Source of the DNA: Brachybacterium sp.
Lineage (GTDB): Bacteria > Actinomycetota > Actinomycetes > Actinomycetales > Dermabacteraceae
Reading direction: 5' to 3'
Assembly (NCBI GenBank): GCA_030451965.1
Contig: JAKDNE010000141.1
Span: forward strand, 1 to 7,835
Length of the DNA stretch: 7,835 nucleotides
The notes beneath the pieces are model-generated. The model was not told the DNA's origin and ran no database searches. It worked only from the letters and a program-made list of their open reading frames with translations. How positions within the stretch are numbered: the first letter of the stretch is position 1; the number at the start of each line of letters is the position of its first letter. This document shows positions 6,313-7,835 of this stretch, piece by piece. Both the position numbers and the translations under genes were made by a program.

Positions 6313-6768
6313 TCAGTTGCGGCGCAGGTACTCGAGGAACTCGAGTGTCCGCCCGCTCAACCCGCGGGCGTTCGTCGAAGAATCTCTTGCGGGTGGTGTC
6401 TTCCTCTCGGATCCGAGCGTCGGCATCGGCCTCGAGCACGGGCCCCGCCCCTTCGGAGTCGTTCGCGAGGACCGAGGCGGTGACGCCCGTGGGGGGCAGG
6501 TGCGGTCGGAGACGAGGAAGGAGTCGTCGGCGCTCAGAGGATTGCCCAACCACACGACCAGCTGCGTCCTGCCGGCCTCGGCCGCCTCCCCCAGCCAGCC
6601 CGTCCCGATGCTCGAGGCGATCAGGACGATCGCGATCAGGCCGCCGGTGACGTAGAGCAGCATCTGCACCACGTCCACCCGCACCACCGTGGTGACCCCG
6701 CCGATGACGGTGAACAGGAAGGTCACCCCGGCGCTGGTCTCGGTGGCGGGCAAGGCGAGCGCGAGAAC
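6313..6768 (-). pseudogene. Decayed remnant including a sodium:solute symporter fragment
   Basis: The - strand frame opens after a stop (6769-6771) and reads ALPATETSAG, then VTFLFTVIGGVTTVVRVDVV and QMLLYVTGGLIAIVLI. This is the TM helix, loop (GGxxxVxxxDxxQ) and next TM helix pattern of sodium:solute symporters (SSS/SLC5). It is followed by a GWLGEAAEAGR-like extracellular loop. A full member has about 500 residues and 11-14 TM segments; here only about 75 residues are recognisable, with no upstream start. Downstream, strong G/C third-position bias stays in this frame to SADDSFLVSDRTCPP. It then moves to a second frame after the six-base G run at 6491-6496 (TGVTASVLANDSEGAGPVLE, then ADADARIREEDTTRKRFF). 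Near 6365-6375 it returns to the first frame for SGRTLEFLEYLRRN and the stop at 6313. I did not recognise this downstream part. Two compensating shifts suggest decay, or base-calling errors at homopolymers. Confidence 0.6.
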
Positions 6769-6941
6769 TCAGTGCCCGGCAGCGACCGGCGCTCCGCAAT
6801 CGCCGGGGAGCCACTGACGATTCACAGCCCGCCCGACACCCTGAGCCGACGGAACATCGGTCCCGTTCAGCGGGCATCCGATGCAGAAAAGTTACACATG
6901 TCAGCAGCGACACAGTCGCTTCGGGCGTCATCTGTCCGACC

Positions 6942-6963
6942 AGTAGTTGATGCTGTAACTACT
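6942..6963. promoter_or_regulatory. Inverted repeat AGTAGTT-N8-AACTACT, candidate operator
   Basis: Perfect 7-bp arms at 6942-6948 and 6957-6963 are separated by 8 bases. The sequence is A/T-rich for this genome and lies about 150 bases before the Ltp-family start. The spacing suits a dimeric repressor site, but no regulator gene is nearby in the window. Confidence 0.35.
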
Positions 6964-6984
6964 CGGCACTCCTCCTCATGACTG

Positions 6985-6998
6985 GGGCGTCGACGCCC
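6985..6998. promoter_or_regulatory. Perfect 14-bp palindrome GGGCGTCGACGCCC
   Basis: A spacer-less perfect palindrome lies about 115 bases before the Ltp-family start. It could be a protein binding site or a chance G/C-rich palindrome. It has no loop, so it would make a poor terminator. Confidence 0.25.
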
Positions 6999-7102
6999 GA
7001 GAACCACCGCACGGCTCACCGGAACGAGAGAGCCCGCGCCGTGGGGACACGGGCACATCCCTTCCCGCTTCGGGTGCTGCCGACACGCCCGAACTCAGCA
7101 TC

Positions 7103-7107
7103 AGGAG
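7103..7107 (+). promoter_or_regulatory. Ribosome binding site of the Ltp-family gene
   Basis: AGGAG lies six bases before the GTG at 7114 and fixes that codon as the start. The next in-frame Met codon is deep inside the membrane segment and would remove the basic residues that should precede it. Confidence 0.75.
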
Positions 7108-7113
7108 CAGCCT

Positions 7114-7835
7114 GTGTCCTCCACGGATCCTCAGGGGCAGAACCAGCCCCAGTACGACCCCTCGTCCGCTCAGAATCAGTTCGGCGCCCCGTACGGCGCG
7201 GCGCCCGGCCAGACCGCGCCTGGCGCGCCTGGCACACCGAAGAAGGGCGGCAAGGGCAAGTTCATCGCCCTGGGCTGCGGCATCCTCGCCCTCCTCATGC
7301 TCGTCCTGCTCGGCGGGTGCGCCGCACTCATCGCGACCAGCGGCGACGACTCCGAGGGCAATATCCCCGCCCCGGAGTCCTCGCAGCAGGGCGAAGCCCC
7401 CGCCGAGGACGAGGACGAGGCGGATGCCGAGCCGGCCGAGCAGGAGGAACCCGGCGAGGACGAGGCTGAGGAGGACGCATCTGACGAGGAGGCCCCGGCC
7501 GAGGACTCCGGTGTCCCGGCCGATCACAAGTCGGCGCTGACCTCCGCGGAGACCTACTCCGACATGATGGACATGTCGAAGAAGGGCATCTTCGAGCAGC
7601 TCACCTCCGAGTACGGCGACCAGTTCTCCGACGAGGCCGCGCAGTACGCGATCGACACCATCGACGCGGACTGGAACGAGAACGCACTGGGCTCGGCGGA
7701 GTCCTACTCGGACCTGTTGCACATGTCCAAGCAGGGCATCTTCGAACAGCTGATCTCCGAGTCCGGCGATCAGTTCACCGAGGAGCAGGCTCAGTACGCG
7801 ATCGACACCATCGACGCGGACTGGAACGAGAACGC
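7114..7835 (+). CDS. Ltp-family membrane-anchored protein with tandem Ltp repeats (3' end outside window)
   Basis: The GTG start gives 240 residues before the window ends; no stop is reached. Residues 1-42 are Gln/Pro/Gly-rich. A basic stretch, KKGGKGK (43-49), precedes a hydrophobic helix (about 50-73) containing LLGGC, a lipobox-like site at C69. Residues about 78-134 are a highly acidic Glu/Asp/Ala/Pro linker. From about 139 there are two copies of a roughly 50-residue module with the core SAETYSDMMDMSKKGIFEQL, then F(S/T)-(D/E)-E-x-A-QYAIDTIDADWNENA. This is the host cell surface-exposed lipoprotein (Ltp) domain, first known from the phage TP-J34 superinfection-exclusion lipoprotein Ltp, which blocks DNA injection. 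Such domains are also common in actinobacterial chromosomal proteins of unknown role, so a defence function is only possible. The 49 residues before the helix are long for a signal peptide, so it may be a single-pass membrane protein instead of a lipoprotein. Confidence 0.88.
   Translation, partial: MSSTDPQGQNQPQYDPSSAQNQFGAPYGAAPGQTAPGAPGTPKKGGKGKFIALGCGILALLMLVLLGGCAALIATSGDDSEGNIPAPESSQQGEAPAEDEDEADAEPAEQEEPGEDEAEEDASDEEAPAEDSGVPADHKSALTSAETYSDMMDMSKKGIFEQLTSEYGDQFSDEAAQYAIDTIDADWNENALGSAESYSDLLHMSKQGIFEQLISESGDQFTEEQAQYAIDTIDADWNEN
7642..7835 (+). repeat. Exact 44-bp repeat with 150-bp period inside the Ltp-family gene
   Basis: Bases 7642-7685 and 7792-7835 are identical over 44 bases and spaced exactly 150 bases (50 codons) apart. 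They encode QYAIDTIDADWNEN plus the start of an Ala codon. The rest of each module is diverged, so the identity is local. The second copy touches the window end, so identity may continue. Confidence 0.9.

Larger units (their letters stand above)
6769..7113. other. Intergenic region with two inverted repeats
   Basis: No convincing coding frame, RNA gene or IS end is visible here, and base composition is more mixed than in the flanking genes. It holds the upstream region of the Ltp-family gene, including the inverted repeats at 6942-6963 and 6985-6998 and a smaller GCGAC-ACA-GTCGC stem at 6907-6919. A confident -35/-10 pair was not found; TAACTA at 6956-6961 is the nearest -10-like hexamer but lacks a good -35. 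Confidence 0.5.

Noticed and set aside
4248..6324. TGCGGCG at 4248-4254 and 6318-6324 as a target-site duplication
   Set aside because: The positions flank the AbiE segment, but seven G/C-rich bases recur easily by chance here and no terminal inverted repeats or transposase accompany them.
6331..6345. CTCGAG-GAA-CTCGAG as an operator
   Set aside because: It encodes the LEFLE stretch at the end of the remnant gene on the - strand and is explained by codon repetition.
6209..6655. 148-residue + strand frame over the symporter remnant
   Set aside because: It lacks coding character, while the opposite strand shows recognisable transporter helices.
6976..7722. 248-residue - strand frame opposite the Ltp-family gene
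   Set aside because: Leu/Gly/Arg-rich antisense of the acidic linker and membrane helix; the + strand has a ribosome binding site, a membrane anchor and repeated domains.

Overview
The window reads as chromosomal DNA from a high-GC actinobacterium. The evidence is strong G/C preference at third codon positions, AGGAGG-type ribosome binding sites, a GTG start, a promoter that looks leaderless, and protein families common in Micrococcales. A Brachybacterium-like or related Dermabacteraceae source is my guess; the sequence alone does not prove it.

Layout, left to right. (1) Bases 1-2486, + strand: the 3' part of a large, presumably secreted, carbohydrate-active protein. It has the end of one discoidin (F5/8 type C) domain, a glycosidase-like barrel, a NEW3-like beta domain and a terminal discoidin domain. 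(2) Bases 2487-2764: an intergenic gap holding about 140 bases of almost pure G and C homopolymers, which I suspect is partly a sequencing or assembly artefact over a terminator. (3) Bases 2765-4195, + strand: a persulfide dioxygenase fused to an inactive and an active rhodanese domain, the CstB architecture for sulfide and persulfide detoxification. (4) Bases 4197 to about 4260, + strand: the first 19 or so codons of a small Cys-rich protein, translationally coupled to the dioxygenase and then abruptly replaced by foreign sequence.

(5) Bases 4270-6253, - strand: a two-gene type IV toxin-antitoxin (abortive infection) module, abiEi then abiEii, of visibly lower GC. It carries its own promoter. 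A 6-bp-arm inverted repeat sits inside the promoter spacer, and the transcript probably starts at or next to the abiEi ATG. Its left end coincides with the break in the small Cys-rich gene. (6) Bases 6313-6768, - strand: a decayed fragment that includes a piece of a sodium:solute symporter and apparent compensating frameshifts. (7) Bases 6769-7113: an intergenic region with two inverted repeats. (8) Bases 7114-7835, + strand, running off the end: a membrane-anchored or lipoprotein Ltp-family protein with tandem copies of the domain first known from a phage superinfection-exclusion lipoprotein.

The likely story is an accessory insertion carrying AbiE. It landed directly behind a sulfur-detoxification operon, destroyed the operon's last small gene, and lies beside transporter debris and an Ltp-domain surface protein. 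No CRISPR array, tRNA, rRNA, intact transposase or integrase was seen.
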